Shown here: positions 1 to 6,684 of the stretch, piece after piece | Position numbering within the stretch: position 1 is the first letter of the stretch | Layout: each line of letters starts with the position of its first letter | Origin: Pseudomonadota bacterium | GTDB taxonomy: Bacteria > Pseudomonadota > Alphaproteobacteria > Rhizobiales > Xanthobacteraceae | Direction of reading: 5' to 3' | Assembly: GCA_021823875.1 (NCBI GenBank) | Contig: JAKAMD010000080.1 | Location: 1-11,280, forward strand | Length of the DNA: 11,280 bases | Notes under the pieces: generated by a model | What the model saw: only the letters and a program-made list of their open reading frames with translations | What the model was told of the DNA's origin: nothing | The model's database searches: none | Program-made: the position numbers and the translations under genes

Positions 1-1
1 A

Positions 2-799
2 CGGCTCCAGCACGGGTTCAAGCGCACCGCACTCGAAATACGGCCGCAGCCAGTCCTCGAACAGCGAAACGATGCCGGTGCCGGCAACGGCCGCCTCGAC
101 AAGAAGATCGGTCGCGCCGCCAACGCGCACGAGCAGCGGACCGCTCGGGTCGATGCGCACCACCTCGCCGTCGCGCTCGAACTCCCAGGTGATCGTCGCG
201 CCGCTGGCGAAGCGCCCCTGCAGGCAGGCGTGGCCGAGCAGATCGCGCGGATGTTCCGGCCGGCCGTGGGCGTCGAGATAGGCGGGCGCGGCGGCGGTGG
301 CGAAGCGTTGGGTGCGCGGCCCGATCGGCACCGCGATCATGTCCTGCTCCAATCGCTCCTCGTAGCGGATGCCGGCGTCGCAGCCAGCGGCGATAACGTC
401 GACAAAACTCTCGTCGGCGATCACTTCCAAGCGGATATCGGGATAGGCGGCGAGGAACGACGGCACGATGCGCGGCAGCACCAGCCGCGCCGCCACGACC
501 GGGACGTTCAGCCGGAGTGTGCCGACCGGCCGGTCACGGAACGTATTGACCCCATCAAGCGCCGCTTCGACCTCGCTCAATGCCGGGCTGAGCCGTTCCA
601 AGAGGTCCCTGCCCGCTTCGGTCGGTACCACGCTGCGGGTGGTCCGGTTGAGCAGTCGCACGCCGAGCTGCGCCTCCAGCCGGCGCACCGCCTCGCTCAA
701 GCCTGACGGGCTGGCGCCGCTGACGCGCGCGCCCTCACGAAAGCCTCCGGCGCGCGCCACCGCGACGAAGGCGCTCAGATCACCCAGGTCGACATCCAT
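2..799 (-). CDS. LysR-family transcriptional regulator, C-terminus cut off by window edge
   Basis: Reading the minus strand from the ATG at 799 gives 266 uninterrupted codons that run off the left edge. Residues about 3-62 form a LysR winged helix-turn-helix: DLSAFVAVARAGGF, then a recognition helix around SPSGLSEAVRRLE, then LGVRLLNRTTRSV and the typical PTEAG turn at 59-63. From about residue 90 (PVGTLRLNVP) a periplasmic-binding-protein-like effector domain follows, with PRIVPSFLAAYPDIRLEV and an AGCDAGIRY stretch typical of the family. LysR proteins are usually about 295-305 residues, so some 30-40 residues are probably missing. The gene is divergent from the aldo/keto reductase at 899 with 99 bp between them, the classic layout for a LysR regulator and its target. 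A 20-bp imperfect palindrome abuts the start codon, which suggests autoregulation (inference). Only a weak Shine-Dalgarno (GGA) precedes the ATG. Family call is secure; the effector is unknown. Confidence 0.93.
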   Translation of the reverse strand, partial: MDVDLGDLSAFVAVARAGGFREGARVSGASPSGLSEAVRRLEAQLGVRLLNRTTRSVVPTEAGRDLLERLSPALSEVEAALDGVNTFRDRPVGTLRLNVPVVAARLVLPRIVPSFLAAYPDIRLEVIADESFVDVIAAGCDAGIRYEERLEQDMIAVPIGPRTQRFATAAAPAYLDAHGRPEHPRDLLGHACLQGRFASGATITWEFERDGEVVRIDPSGPLLVRVGGATDLLVEAAVAGTGIVSLFEDWLRPYFECGALEPVLEP

Positions 800-830
800 T
801 GTTCGTAATTCCGTACAACCTGTTCATATT
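799..830. promoter_or_regulatory. Candidate LysR operator: palindrome plus repeated half-site
   Basis: Positions 799-818 (TTGTTCGTAATTCCGTACAA) match their own reverse complement at 16 of 20 bases. The half-site recurs downstream: TGTTCGTAATT at 800-810 and TGTTCATATT at 821-830, 21 bp apart, which is about two helical turns and puts both on the same DNA face. LysR tetramers commonly bind such paired sites between divergent genes (family knowledge). The spacing is not the textbook T-N11-A at the dyad centre, so the exact operator is an inference. Confidence 0.5.
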
Positions 831-898
831 GTGCCGGATTATCGCGATCTGGGCAACGTTTTATCTCCGTCTCTTCTCGAAGTGGAAGGAGACTAAGC

Positions 899-1777
899 AT
901 GTCCGGCATCGATCAATCCGGCGCCTACACCCTCGGCGACCGCAGCGTGAAGCGGCTAGGCTATGGCGCCATGCAACTCGCCGGGCCCGGTGTGTTTGGC
1001 CCGCCCAGGGATCGCGACGCCGCGCTCGCCGTGCTGCGCGAGGCGGTCGCGGCCGGCGTCAACCACATCGACACCAGCGATTTCTACGGACCGCACATCA
1101 CCAACCAGATCATCCGCGAGGCGCTCGCGCCCTATCCCGACGATCTCGTCATCGTCACCAAGATCAGCGCGCGGCGCGGCGACGACGGGTCATGGATTCC
1201 GGCGCTCGCGCCAGAAGAACTGAGGCAGGCCGTGCACGACAACCTGCGCAACCTCGGCCTCGACACGCTCGATGTCGTCAACTTCCGCAGCATGCACGAC
1301 ATCCACGAACCGGCGGAAGGCTCGAACGAAGCGCCGCTCACCGTGCTCGCGGAGTTGCAGCGGCAAGGCCTGATCCGCCACATCGGTCTCAGCAACGTAA
1401 CCCCGACGCAGATCGCCGAAGGGCGCCAGATCTGCGACATCGTCTGCGTGCAGAACCAGTACAATCTGGCGCACCGCGACGACGAGGCGCTGATCGATGA
1501 TCTCGCCCACGACGGCATTCCTTACGTGCCGTACTTTCCGCTCGGCGGCTTCACCCCGCTGCAGTCGTCGACCTTGTCCGCGGTCGCGCAACGTCTCGGC
1601 GCCACGCCCATGCAGGTCGCGCTCGCCTGGCTGCTCAAGCGCGCACCCAACTTGCTGCTGATCCCGGGCACGTCGTCGGTCGCGCACCTGCGCGAGAACC
1701 TCGCCGCGGCGGAATTGGCGTTGCCCGATGATGTGATCGAAGAGCTGGACGGTGTCGCGAGCGCCGCTGCGGCCTGA
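899..1777 (+). CDS. pdxI: Aldo/keto reductase of the YdbC/PdxI type (probable pyridoxal reductase)
   Basis: This 292-residue protein is an NADPH-dependent aldo/keto reductase. The sequence from VKRLGYGAMQLAGPGVFGPP (17-36) through NHIDTSDFYGPH and on to GLSNVTPTQ, FFPLGGFTPLQSS-like and LLIPGTSSVAHLREN stretches matches what I remember of E. coli YdbC, which has been reported as the pyridoxal reductase PdxI acting in vitamin B6 salvage (pyridoxal to pyridoxine). Catalytic residues visible are Asp58, Tyr63 and Lys88. The usual fourth residue, histidine, aligns with Arg130 (VVNFR), and to my recollection the E. coli enzyme has the same feature. The start at 899 is fixed by a strong Shine-Dalgarno GGAAGGAG at 884-891, seven bases upstream. 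The protein is cytosolic, with no signal peptide. It is divergent from the LysR gene and probably controlled by it. The fold is certain; the substrate rests on recalled similarity, and a general aldehyde or ketone reductase remains possible. Confidence 0.88.
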   Translation: MSGIDQSGAYTLGDRSVKRLGYGAMQLAGPGVFGPPRDRDAALAVLREAVAAGVNHIDTSDFYGPHITNQIIREALAPYPDDLVIVTKISARRGDDGSWIPALAPEELRQAVHDNLRNLGLDTLDVVNFRSMHDIHEPAEGSNEAPLTVLAELQRQGLIRHIGLSNVTPTQIAEGRQICDIVCVQNQYNLAHRDDEALIDDLAHDGIPYVPYFPLGGFTPLQSSTLSAVAQRLGATPMQVALAWLLKRAPNLLLIPGTSSVAHLRENLAAAELALPDDVIEELDGVASAAAA

Positions 1778-1824
1778 CGGCGGGTGCAATAGCGGTTGGA
1801 GCCCATGACACGCGGCAGCTTCTT

Positions 1825-1849
1825 ATCCCTCCCCTTTCAGGGGAGGGAT
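1825..1849. terminator. Strong hairpin between convergent reductase and lysS; begins in the lysS stop codon
   Basis: ATCCCTCCCC at 1825-1834 pairs perfectly with GGGGAGGGAT at 1840-1849 around a 5-base loop (TTTCA). It lies 47 bp past the reductase stop. It overlaps the TAA stop of lysS (complement 1849-1851), so it can serve both convergent genes. There is no run of T residues on either side, so it may act as an mRNA-end stabiliser or a dispersed intergenic palindrome rather than a textbook intrinsic terminator. Confidence 0.6.
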
Positions 1850-3486
1850 TACGCGCTTCTGGCCAACGCGCCGTCGATCATGTCGATGGTGTTCTGCAGG
1901 CCGTAGACCGCCACGAACGAGCCGAAGCGCGGGCCTTTCTCCTGGCCGAGCAGCACCTGGTAGAGCATGTTGAACCAGTCGAGCGAAACGCCCGGCTTGC
2001 CATCCTTGGCCTTCTTCTTCTCGTCGAGGAACGGTTCGCGGCGGCCGACCTCGTAGACGACGTTCTGGATATCCTCGGCGCTTGAGTCCGCCGCCAATTG
2101 CGACAACGCATCGCGCAGGTCGATCAGCGCTGCGCGTTCCGGATCGCTCGGCTCGCGGAATTTCTTTTCCGGCAGCACGAAGTCGCGGAAATAGTGGATG
2201 GCGTAACCGACCAGTTCGTTGAGCTTGGGATGCGTCTCGGGCGTCACGCCCGGCCGGTAGCGGCCGATGAAACCCCACAGCGTCTCGGCGTTCTCGGCAT
2301 TCGACGACGACACCAGCGTCAACAGCATCTGGAAGCTGATCGGCATGTCGATCTTGGGCGGATGGCCGGAATGGATGTGCCAGACCGGATTGGTCAGACG
2401 CTGACGTCCGTCCTGCCGCTCGTAGCCGTCGAGGAATTGATAATATTCGTCGACATTGCGCGGGATGATATCGAAATAGAGCCGCTTGGCCGCCTTTGGC
2501 TCGCGGTACATGAACAGCGACAGGCTTTCCGGCGACGCGTAGCGCAACCATTCCTCGATGGTCAGACCGTTGCCCTTCGACTTGGAAATCTTCTGGCCCT
2601 TGTCATCGAGGAAAAGCTCGTAGTTGAAGCCTTCCGGCGGCGTGCCGCCGAGCGCCTTGCAGATCTGGCCGGAGAGCTTGACCGAATCGATCAAATCCTT
2701 GCCGGCCATCTCGTAGTCGACGCCGAGCGCGACCCAGCGCATGGCCCAATCCGGCTTCCATTGCAGCTTGCAGCGCCCGCCGGTAACCGGCGTCGTCACC
2801 GGCGCCTTGCTCTCGGGATGCTCGTAGGTGATCGTGCCGGCCTTGGCATCGTGCGCGATCACCGGCACCTGCAACACGATGCCGGTTTCCGGATCGATCG
2901 GCAAAAACGGCGAATAGGTTGACGCCCGCTCCTCGCGCAGGGAGGGCAGCATGATGTTCATGACCTTTTCGAAATGCGCCAGCAGCTTGAGCAGCGCTTC
3001 GTCGAAGCGGCCGGACGTGTAGCAGTCGGTCGAGGACATGAACTCGTATTCAAAGCCAAAGCGATCGAGGAAGGCGCGCAGTCGCGCATTGTTGTGCTGG
3101 CCGAAGCTCGGATGTTCGCCGAACGGATCGGGCACCTGGGTCAGCGGCTTGCCGAGATGCTTCGCCAGGAGATCCTTGTTCGGCACGTTGTCCGGCACCT
3201 TGCGCAGGCCGTCCATGTCGTCGGAGAAGGCGATCAGCCGCGTCTTGACCTTGTCCCCGGTGAGCACGCGGAAGGCGTGGCGTACCATGGTGGTGCGCGC
3301 CACCTCGCCGAAAGTGCCGATATGCGGCAGACCCGAGGGGCCGTAGCCGGTCTCGAAGATGACTTCATCCTTCGGCATCTTCTTCAGGCGGGCGACTATT
3401 TTGCGCGCCTCCTCGAACGGCCAAGCGTTCGACTGCTCGGCCAGGGTACGCAAATCCTGCACGTTTTCGGCGATGGTCATCGACAT
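1849..3486 (-). CDS. lysS: Lysyl-tRNA synthetase, class I (archaeal type)
   Basis: The 545-residue product charges tRNA-Lys with lysine in the cytosol (also called lysK in some genomes). It is the class I form, not the common bacterial class II enzyme. A Rossmann-type catalytic domain carries the HIGH-like motif HIGT at residues 55-58 (context GPSGLPHIGTFGE) and the KMSKS-like loop KISKSKG at 299-305. An alpha-helical anticodon-binding C-terminal region follows. Class I LysRS is typical of alphaproteobacteria, archaea and spirochetes. The reading frame is open upstream to a GTG at 3507, but the ATG at 3486 is preferred: GGAGG lies five bases upstream, and the longer form would start inside the predicted -10 box. 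A second ATG two codons downstream (3480) is less well spaced. The gene is a single unit, convergent with the reductase and divergent from the flavoprotein. No essential motif is missing. Confidence 0.96.
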   Translation of the reverse strand: MSMTIAENVQDLRTLAEQSNAWPFEEARKIVARLKKMPKDEVIFETGYGPSGLPHIGTFGEVARTTMVRHAFRVLTGDKVKTRLIAFSDDMDGLRKVPDNVPNKDLLAKHLGKPLTQVPDPFGEHPSFGQHNNARLRAFLDRFGFEYEFMSSTDCYTSGRFDEALLKLLAHFEKVMNIMLPSLREERASTYSPFLPIDPETGIVLQVPVIAHDAKAGTITYEHPESKAPVTTPVTGGRCKLQWKPDWAMRWVALGVDYEMAGKDLIDSVKLSGQICKALGGTPPEGFNYELFLDDKGQKISKSKGNGLTIEEWLRYASPESLSLFMYREPKAAKRLYFDIIPRNVDEYYQFLDGYERQDGRQRLTNPVWHIHSGHPPKIDMPISFQMLLTLVSSSNAENAETLWGFIGRYRPGVTPETHPKLNELVGYAIHYFRDFVLPEKKFREPSDPERAALIDLRDALSQLAADSSAEDIQNVVYEVGRREPFLDEKKKAKDGKPGVSLDWFNMLYQVLLGQEKGPRFGSFVAVYGLQNTIDMIDGALARSA

Positions 3487-3504
3487 AAGGGCCTCCAGCG
3501 CGAA

Positions 3505-3533
3505 CACATAGGCAAGGCGCCCGGTGTCGTCAA
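3505..3533 (-). promoter_or_regulatory. Candidate sigma-70 promoter of lysS
   Basis: On the minus strand TTGACG (3533-3528) is separated by exactly 17 bp from TATGTG (3510-3505). The -35 matches consensus at five of six bases; the -10 is weak, keeping only TAT. Transcription would start near 3498, just ahead of the GGAGG and the ATG at 3486, giving a very short leader. This supports the chosen lysS start. Confidence 0.4.
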
Positions 3534-3684
3534 ATCAGCCCGGTGACGCCGATCCGCACGCGCCGTCGGATGCGACCTTTCGATCAATTCGCCTCTTACC
3601 CTTGTCGATCGCCGCCTGACTTTTGGTTATCGGCATGCGGGCATCGACAATTTTCCAATTCATCCTATTAAGAAGTTTCAATCG

Positions 3685-4986
3685 ATGTCGCTTGAGCAAC
3701 CTATGGCAGCCCTCGACGATCCGGAAAAAGCACCGCGCGGCAAGCGCGCAGCCGTCATCGGCGGCGGCCCGGCCGGCCTGATCGCGGCGGAAACGCTAGC
3801 GCGGGCAGGCGTCAAAGTGACGGTCTACGACCAGATGCCGTCCTTTGGCCGCAAGCTCCTGATGGCCGGCCGCGGCGGGCTCAACCTGACGCATTCCGAG
3901 CCGCTGCCGGCGTTTCTCGATCGTTATGGCGCAGCGGCACCGCTGCTGCGGCGGGCGGTCGAAAGCTTCCCGCCGCAGGCCTTGCGCGCCTGGAGCGAAG
4001 GCTTGGGACAAGAGACCTTCGTCGGGTCGAGCGGTCGCGTGTTTCCCAAAGCGTTCAAGACCTCGCCGCTGTTGCGGGCATGGCTGCGGAGACTCGCCGC
4101 TCTCGACGTCAGCTTTGCGCCGCGCCGTCGCTGGACCGGATGGGATGATCAAGGCCGTCTCACCTTTGCGACGCCGGAAGGAAACTTTTCGGTCACGTCC
4201 GACATCAGTGTGATCGCGCTCGGCGGCGCGAGCTGGCCACGGCTCGGCTCCGACGGTCATTGGACAACATGGCTCACTGAGCGCGCTATCGATGTGAGGC
4301 CGCTGCGGCCGTCCAATGCCGGGTTCAAAATCGCATGGTCCGAGGCGATGCACCGCTTTGCCGGCGAGCCGCTCAAGCGCATCGCCGTCACGTTCGGCGA
4401 ACGCAGCGTGCGCGGTGAGGCCATCGTCACGCAGGACGGTATTGAAGGCGGTGCGATCTATGCGCTATCGGCGCCGCTGCGCGATGCCATCGCGGCCAAG
4501 GGCGAAGCGCGTATTGTCATCGATCTGCGGCCGGATACATCGCACGCAACACTCGCCGAAAAGCTATCGGCGCCGCGCAGCAAGCAAACGCTGTCGAACA
4601 CGCTGCGCAAATCGCTCAAGCTGGCGCCAGTCGCCAGCGGCTTGCTGCACGAGGCAGCACGCTCCGTTGGCAAGCCGCTCTCGTCGTTCACTGCGAACGA
4701 CCTCGCCGCGCTGATCAAATCAGTGCCGTTGAAGCTCGTCGACATGCAGGACATCGCCCGTGCGATCTCGAGTGCAGGCGGCATCGCCTTCGACGAGATC
4801 GACGAGAATTTTATGCTGAAGAAATGTCCCGGCGTTTTCGTCGCCGGCGAAATGCTCGACTGGGAAGCGCCCACCGGCGGCTACCTGTTGCAGGCGTGCT
4901 TCTCGACAGGCGTCGCCGCGGCGAAGGGAGCCATCCACTGGATGACCAAAGGAGAGTCCGCCGTCAGGACCGATCACGACAAGTGA
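3685..4986 (+). CDS. HI0933-like FAD/NAD(P)-dependent flavoprotein (TIGR03862 type)
   Basis: The 433-residue protein has an N-terminal Rossmann dinucleotide-binding fold with GGGPAG at 26-31 and a strand-ending acid after VTVYD (45-49). The HI0933 signature variant GRGGLNLTHS follows at 62-71, then SSGRVFPK. A C-terminal FAD-contacting segment begins at 388 (GEMLDWEAPTGGYLLQ) and ends in FSTG. This pattern belongs to the HI0933/BaiN flavoprotein superfamily (PF03486), most like TIGR03862. The substrate is not established for this branch, so no reaction is assigned. It is cytosolic, with no signal peptide or membrane segment. The start at 3685 lacks a good Shine-Dalgarno; ATG at 3703 (residue 7) is an alternative and both precede the first conserved strand. 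No strong promoter is visible in the 198 bp shared with lysS. It ends 12 bp before the convergent solute-binding gene, with no room for a terminator. Confidence 0.88.
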   Translation: MSLEQPMAALDDPEKAPRGKRAAVIGGGPAGLIAAETLARAGVKVTVYDQMPSFGRKLLMAGRGGLNLTHSEPLPAFLDRYGAAAPLLRRAVESFPPQALRAWSEGLGQETFVGSSGRVFPKAFKTSPLLRAWLRRLAALDVSFAPRRRWTGWDDQGRLTFATPEGNFSVTSDISVIALGGASWPRLGSDGHWTTWLTERAIDVRPLRPSNAGFKIAWSEAMHRFAGEPLKRIAVTFGERSVRGEAIVTQDGIEGGAIYALSAPLRDAIAAKGEARIVIDLRPDTSHATLAEKLSAPRSKQTLSNTLRKSLKLAPVASGLLHEAARSVGKPLSSFTANDLAALIKSVPLKLVDMQDIARAISSAGGIAFDEIDENFMLKKCPGVFVAGEMLDWEAPTGGYLLQACFSTGVAAAKGAIHWMTKGESAVRTDHDK

Positions 4987-4998
4987 CGCAATGGTGCA

Positions 4999-5934
4999 TC
5001 AAAACGGGCTGATCGGGAAATAGCGCAGCCACAGGTCGGTGAAGCGGCCGTTCTCCCACAGCCGGAACAGCGCCCAGTTGAAGGCGCGCCGCAATAGATC
5101 GTTGCCCTTGCGCACGGCGATGCCGACGCCTTCGCCGAAATAGCGGCTTTCCAGGTAGGGGCCGCCGCGGAATTCGCAGCAGCCGGCGGAGTCGGTGCCG
5201 TTGAGCCAGAACGACAGCGAGATGCCGTCACCGAACAGCAGGTCGACCTCGCCCTTCTTGAGCGCGGCGCGCGCGGCCTCCGGCGTCGGGTAGGGATGCA
5301 GCTCGACCTCGGTAAACAGGTTTTTCAGGAATGCTTCATGGGCAGTTCCGGCGACCACGCCGACCTTGCGGCCCTCCAGGGCCGACGGGGTGATGGTTTT
5401 GAGGCCGGCGAGATCGCGCCGCGCCACAAAGCGCGCCGGCGTGCGGTAGTAGGGATTGCTGAAATCCACCCGCTTGCGCATGTCCGGCGTCTCGGCGAGC
5501 GAAGCAATCACGGCGTCGCCCTGGTTGGCTGTGAGCGCATCGACCAGCGTATCGAAGCGCCGCATCTGGATGGTGCAGGCGACGTTGATCTCGTGGCAGA
5601 TCGAGCGGGCGAGCTCGACGTTGAAGCCGGTCGGGGTGCCGTCGGGGCCGGCATAGTTGAACGGCGGATAATCAGTCTCGGTCAGGAAGCGGATAATGTT
5701 GATACGGCTGAGATTGGGGCGTTCCGGCCGGTGCCGCGGATCCCAGAAGCCGGGCACCGCCATGGCGCCGCCGAGCGGCTTGGCGACAGCCGGCGGCACC
5801 GCCGGCTCGGCCGGCACCGGCATCGGCGGATCGAGCGGACGCGGCGGCGGCTGCGCCGCAGCCGTCGCCGCCATGACGGCGGCCAGCATAGCGGCACCGA
5901 GGGCGCGCAAGCCATGAGAGAAAAGGCAGTTCAT
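4999..5934 (-). CDS. Periplasmic solute-binding protein, amino-acid ABC transporter type (SBP_bac_3), orphan
   Basis: The 311-residue product starts with a Sec signal peptide: a hydrophobic stretch at about 10-26 and a likely signal peptidase I site after AAA at 25-27. A proline- and alanine-rich segment (28-53) follows, then the motif PGFWDPRHRPERP (61-73), and from about residue 78 a family-3 solute-binding domain. Visible family features are TDYPPFNY (87-94), GTPTGFNVELA (99-109), VDFSNPYY (156-163), a hinge strand GRKVGVVAGTAHE (188-200) and the second-lobe GEVDLLFGD (228-236). Aligned by TP and FS, the arginine that usually grips the ligand carboxylate falls on Met152, with Arg153 next to it. 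Cys252 and Cys253 are adjacent and could form or disrupt a disulfide. No permease or ATPase gene lies nearby, so partners must be elsewhere, or it has a sensing role (inference). It is transcribed alone. The start ATG at 5934 has only a modest GGGA upstream. Confidence 0.88.
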   Translation of the reverse strand: MNCLFSHGLRALGAAMLAAVMAATAAAQPPPRPLDPPMPVPAEPAVPPAVAKPLGGAMAVPGFWDPRHRPERPNLSRINIIRFLTETDYPPFNYAGPDGTPTGFNVELARSICHEINVACTIQMRRFDTLVDALTANQGDAVIASLAETPDMRKRVDFSNPYYRTPARFVARRDLAGLKTITPSALEGRKVGVVAGTAHEAFLKNLFTEVELHPYPTPEAARAALKKGEVDLLFGDGISLSFWLNGTDSAGCCEFRGGPYLESRYFGEGVGIAVRKGNDLLRRAFNWALFRLWENGRFTDLWLRYFPISPF

Positions 5935-6003
5935 TCGCAGTCCCGAACGGCGGAATCGGGCGCGACCATAGCACCGCTATTGCGGCGAACCAGGGACAAT
6001 TAA

Positions 6004-6035
6004 GCCCCTCCCCACGCTTGCGCGTGGTAGGGGCT
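6004..6035. terminator. GC-rich hairpin downstream of host-attachment gene
   Basis: AGCCCCTCCCCACGC (6003-6017) pairs with GCGTGGTAGGGGCT (6022-6035) around a TTGC loop, with one bulged base in the left arm. Flanking AATT sequences extend the symmetry. It lies about 85 bp past the stop of the minus-strand gene at 6120 and about 70 bp upstream of the solute-binding protein start. On the minus strand the stem is followed by TTAATT, a short T/A-rich tail, so terminator function in that direction is plausible. It resembles the hairpin at 1825 in its CCCTCCCC arm, so a dispersed intergenic palindrome is the alternative. Confidence 0.45.
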
Positions 6036-6119
6036 AATTGGGGCGGACGTCAAAACAGCACATGCAATCTCGCGCAATCACGCGGCGGCCGGCCGACCGG
6101 GTCGCTTGCGCACTCACGT

Positions 6120-6569
6120 CTACACAGCGGCCAAATGCTTCTCTATCTCGAGCATCGGATGTTTGACGAGGTCCTTGTCCAATTCGGCGCGCACGGCGCT
6201 TTTCAGCACATTCGAATAGACAGGACGCAACATGCCGAGCGCGCGCGGCGGCGCCACCATGATCACCGACTTGGTCCTGCCAGCGGTAATCGCGGCATCG
6301 AGATGCTGAGCGAGATCCGTGAGGAATTGCCGTTCCCTCTGGTCATGCCAGTCGGACTGGCCGACGGCACTGCGGAGATGACCAACCGAGCTGAACGCAC
6401 GGCCGGGCACATCGGAGCCGAGTTCGTGCGTCGGCAGATCCTTCTGCTCGAACACCTCAATGGTCTTGAGCGTGAGAAACTTTTCGTCGCCGATATTCTC
6501 CAGCACGAGTGCCTTCGCGCCGTCGCAGACCACCACCCAATCGCCTTTATCAATCAACAATCTGGGCAT
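6120..6569 (-). CDS. Host attachment family protein (PF10116-like, 149 aa)
   Basis: The 149-residue soluble protein resembles the alphaproteobacterial 'protein required for attachment to host cells' family. Hallmarks are a first beta strand WVVVCDGAKALVLE (11-24), a central helix around DWHDQRERQFLTDLAQHL (73-90), the strand and turn SVIMVAPPRALGMLR (101-115) and the C-terminal DLVKHPMLEIEKHL (133-146). The family name comes from a plant-attachment phenotype, but the fold is related to release-factor/Pelota-like domains and the molecular function is not established. There is no signal peptide, so it is probably cytosolic. The start is well supported: AGGAGG (6582-6577) sits seven bases upstream of the ATG. 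It follows mcd on the same strand after a 115-bp gap containing a FixK/FNR-like box, so it probably has its own promoter. Family call is good; role is open. Confidence 0.85.
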   Translation of the reverse strand: MPRLLIDKGDWVVVCDGAKALVLENIGDEKFLTLKTIEVFEQKDLPTHELGSDVPGRAFSSVGHLRSAVGQSDWHDQRERQFLTDLAQHLDAAITAGRTKSVIMVAPPRALGMLRPVYSNVLKSAVRAELDKDLVKHPMLEIEKHLAAV

Positions 6570-6623
6570 GAACCGACCTCCTGAATTGAGCGAAATAGGT
6601 TAGGCCCCCCACCGGAACCGGCA

Positions 6624-6637
6624 TTGCTCTAAGTCAA
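6624..6637 (-). promoter_or_regulatory. Candidate FixK/FNR-type box upstream of host-attachment gene
   Basis: The minus strand reads TTGACTTAGAGCAA, which fits the relaxed rhizobial FixK2 pattern TTG(A/C)-N6-(T/G)CAA. It is centred 61 bp upstream of the ATG at 6569. A class II promoter with the box near -40 would start around 6590, a 20-base leader with the AGGAGG inside it. The -10 region (CCTAACCTATTT) is only a rough match. Microaerobic or anaerobic activation is inferred, not shown. Confidence 0.4.
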
Positions 6638-6661
6638 ACGTGGTCGCCAGGATTCGGTTCG

Positions 6662-6677
6662 GTCCGCGGACGCGGAC
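6662..6677. other. Short GC hairpin just past the mcd stop
   Basis: GTCCGC (6662-6667) and GCGGAC (6672-6677) form a 6-bp stem with a GGAC loop, starting 8 bp past the mcd stop codon. There is no T tract on the minus strand after it, so it is at best a weak terminator or a 3'-end stabilising structure. Confidence 0.25.
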
Positions 6678-6684
6678 GACCCCG

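Noticed and set aside
230..706. Plus-strand open frames across the left end (158 and 142 codons)
   Set aside because: They are antisense to a well-formed LysR protein and show Arg/His/Asp-rich shadow composition.
3487..3507. GTG start for lysS at 3507
   Set aside because: It has no ribosome binding site and overlaps the predicted -10 element; the ATG at 3486 is preceded by GGAGG.
3602..3671. Possible promoters for the flavoprotein gene (TTGTCG-17-GGTTAT and TCGACA-16-TATTAA)
   Set aside because: The first has a poor -10. The second would leave only about seven bases before the start codon. Neither is strong enough to annotate.
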